Shown piece by piece: positions 63,355 to 64,000 of a stretch of DNA of 64,000 nt (position 1 is its first letter; each line of letters begins with the position of its first letter). This stretch comes from Shewanella eurypsychrophilus. Its GTDB lineage: Bacteria; Pseudomonadota; Gammaproteobacteria; Enterobacterales; Shewanellaceae. A program made the position numbers and the translations under genes. The stretch is taken from positions 248,001 through 312,000 of the forward strand of contig NZ_CP045503.2 in NCBI RefSeq assembly GCF_007004545.3. Reading direction: 5' to 3'. The notes below the pieces were generated by a model. That model had not been told where the DNA came from. It ran no database searches and saw nothing but the letters and a program-made list of their open reading frames with translations.

Positions 63355-63819
63355 TTATAACGCCCCTTCGAAACCCACTTGTCTCCATGCCTCATAACTG
63401 ATGATAGCCACTGCATTTGACAGGTTGAGGCTGCGGCTATTAGCCATCATCGGGATTTTTAGACGCTGTGTCGTGGGAAGTGATTCGATGATCTCTATCG
63501 GTAATCCGCGAGTCTCAGGTCCGAACAGCAGTACGTCGTCTTTCTCATAAGCGAGCTCAGTATGGGGTCTGCTGCCCTTGGTGGTACATGCCATGATGCG
63601 TTTTCCAGCCATTGCCTCCAAAAAACTTTCAAAATCTTTATGGCGGGTTACCCGGGTTAGGTCACTGTAATCTAGCCCAGCACGACGAAGTTTCTTCTCT
63701 TCCAGATCGAAGCCCAGAGGCTCTATCAGGTGTAACTGACAGCCATTGTTGGCACAAAGACGGATGATGTTACCTGTATTGGGTGCGATTTCTGGCTCAA
63801 AGAGTGCGATATGAAACAT
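63355..63819 (-). CDS. trmL: tRNA (cytidine(34)-2'-O)-methyltransferase TrmL
   Basis: A 154-residue SPOUT-class enzyme with [18 protein letters not shown] near the start, [18 protein letters not shown] and [18 protein letters not shown], the three knot motifs of TrmL (YibK). It methylates the wobble ribose of tRNA-Leu isoacceptors. It is convergent with the 62262-63333 pair. Confidence 0.95.
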   Translation of the reverse strand: MFHIALFEPEIAPNTGNIIRLCANNGCQLHLIEPLGFDLEEKKLRRAGLDYSDLTRVTRHKDFESFLEAMAGKRIMACTTKGSRPHTELAYEKDDVLLFGPETRGLPIEIIESLPTTQRLKIPMMANSRSLNLSNAVAIISYEAWRQVGFEGAL

Positions 63820-64000
63820 GCTGACCTGCTAAGAAGTTGAATAGGTAATAATCTGTGATTATACGGGAAATATTGCTGGGTAGAAAACGGCGCTTGTTTT
63901 GTTCCAGATTCAGGCGCAGCGCATTGGTATTACCCCATTTTTCGGTATACTCAGCTCAAGCAGCTGATAGCTAGTGTGCACTTGGTAAATGGAACAGGTA
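63820..64000. other. Region upstream of trmL to the window edge
   Basis: This 181-bp region carries the trmL promoter and a TATACT (63947-63952). An ATG at 63992 could open a rightward gene (Met-Glu-Gln...), but no ribosome site supports it, so none is called. Confidence 0.3.

Noticed and set aside
63992..64000. Start of a rightward gene at the window end
   Set aside because: There are only a few codons and no ribosome site.
1..64000. CRISPR arrays, prophage or transposase
   Set aside because: No spacer-repeat pattern with variable spacers, no integrase or phage structural gene, and no transposase frame was found.

Overview
The window looks like chromosomal DNA of a marine Shewanella. CymA is nearly identical in character to the known Shewanella protein. 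A dmsEFABG extracellular DMSO reductase operon with MtrA/MtrB-type components lies beside menDHCE, and the ftsYEX-rpoH and rsmD loci have a gammaproteobacterial layout. No tRNA, rRNA, CRISPR array, prophage or insertion sequence was seen.

Layout. 1-7.5 kb: a truncated AraC-type regulator, a DUF3302/HlyD-like membrane pair, a GGDEF protein, a single-domain globin, a two-domain VOC protein, a tiny lipoprotein and a chemoreceptor. 7.5-15.2 kb: a leftward copper/silver block with a CusA pump, a CusB adaptor carrying three metal-binding modules, a three-module metal-binding protein and two small Cys/His/Met-rich exported proteins; no outer-membrane CusC is present. 15.5-24.2 kb: cymA, then an AraC regulator and a Fur-boxed hydroxamate-type siderophore uptake set (TonB receptor, FhuF-like reductase, FhuC, FhuD, fused FhuB). 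24.3-30.2 kb: yhhL-like/rsmD (leftward) and ftsY-ftsE-ftsX-rpoH. 30.3-35.3 kb: menD-menH-menC-menE, tightly overlapping. 36.0-42.9 kb: dmsE-F-A-B-G. 43-55 kb: an Lrp/YjeH pair, HDOD, TerB, DUF2780, a YciC-like membrane protein, a DUF4145-Sel1 protein, a DUF885-like protease, a LysR/MFS pair and a frameshifted porin-like gene. 55-64 kb: a DTW-domain enzyme, a possible structured RNA, an EAL phosphodiesterase with a coupled exported protein, a PilZ protein, a paired M16 peptidase operon, two conserved unknowns and trmL.

Functional links. Three parts of one anaerobic chain sit here: menaquinone synthesis (men), the menaquinol-oxidising tetraheme CymA, and the outer-membrane-crossing Dms module. 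The men and dms operons diverge from a 752-bp region with an FNR-like site and ArcA-like repeats. c-di-GMP control recurs (GGDEF, EAL, PilZ, HDOD).

The least explained signals are these: a duplicated cusA translation-initiation region that forms a 54-codon overlapping ORF; four intergenic arrays of 7-bp AGnnnCT units plus a separate CGTAGCT array; a recently expanded 30-bp repeat inside ftsY; a three-way-junction RNA candidate upstream of the EAL gene; and perfect intercistronic hairpins in the fhu, dms and yciC-like/Sel1 transcripts. All calls come from reading the sequence and from knowledge of the families; no database search was run.
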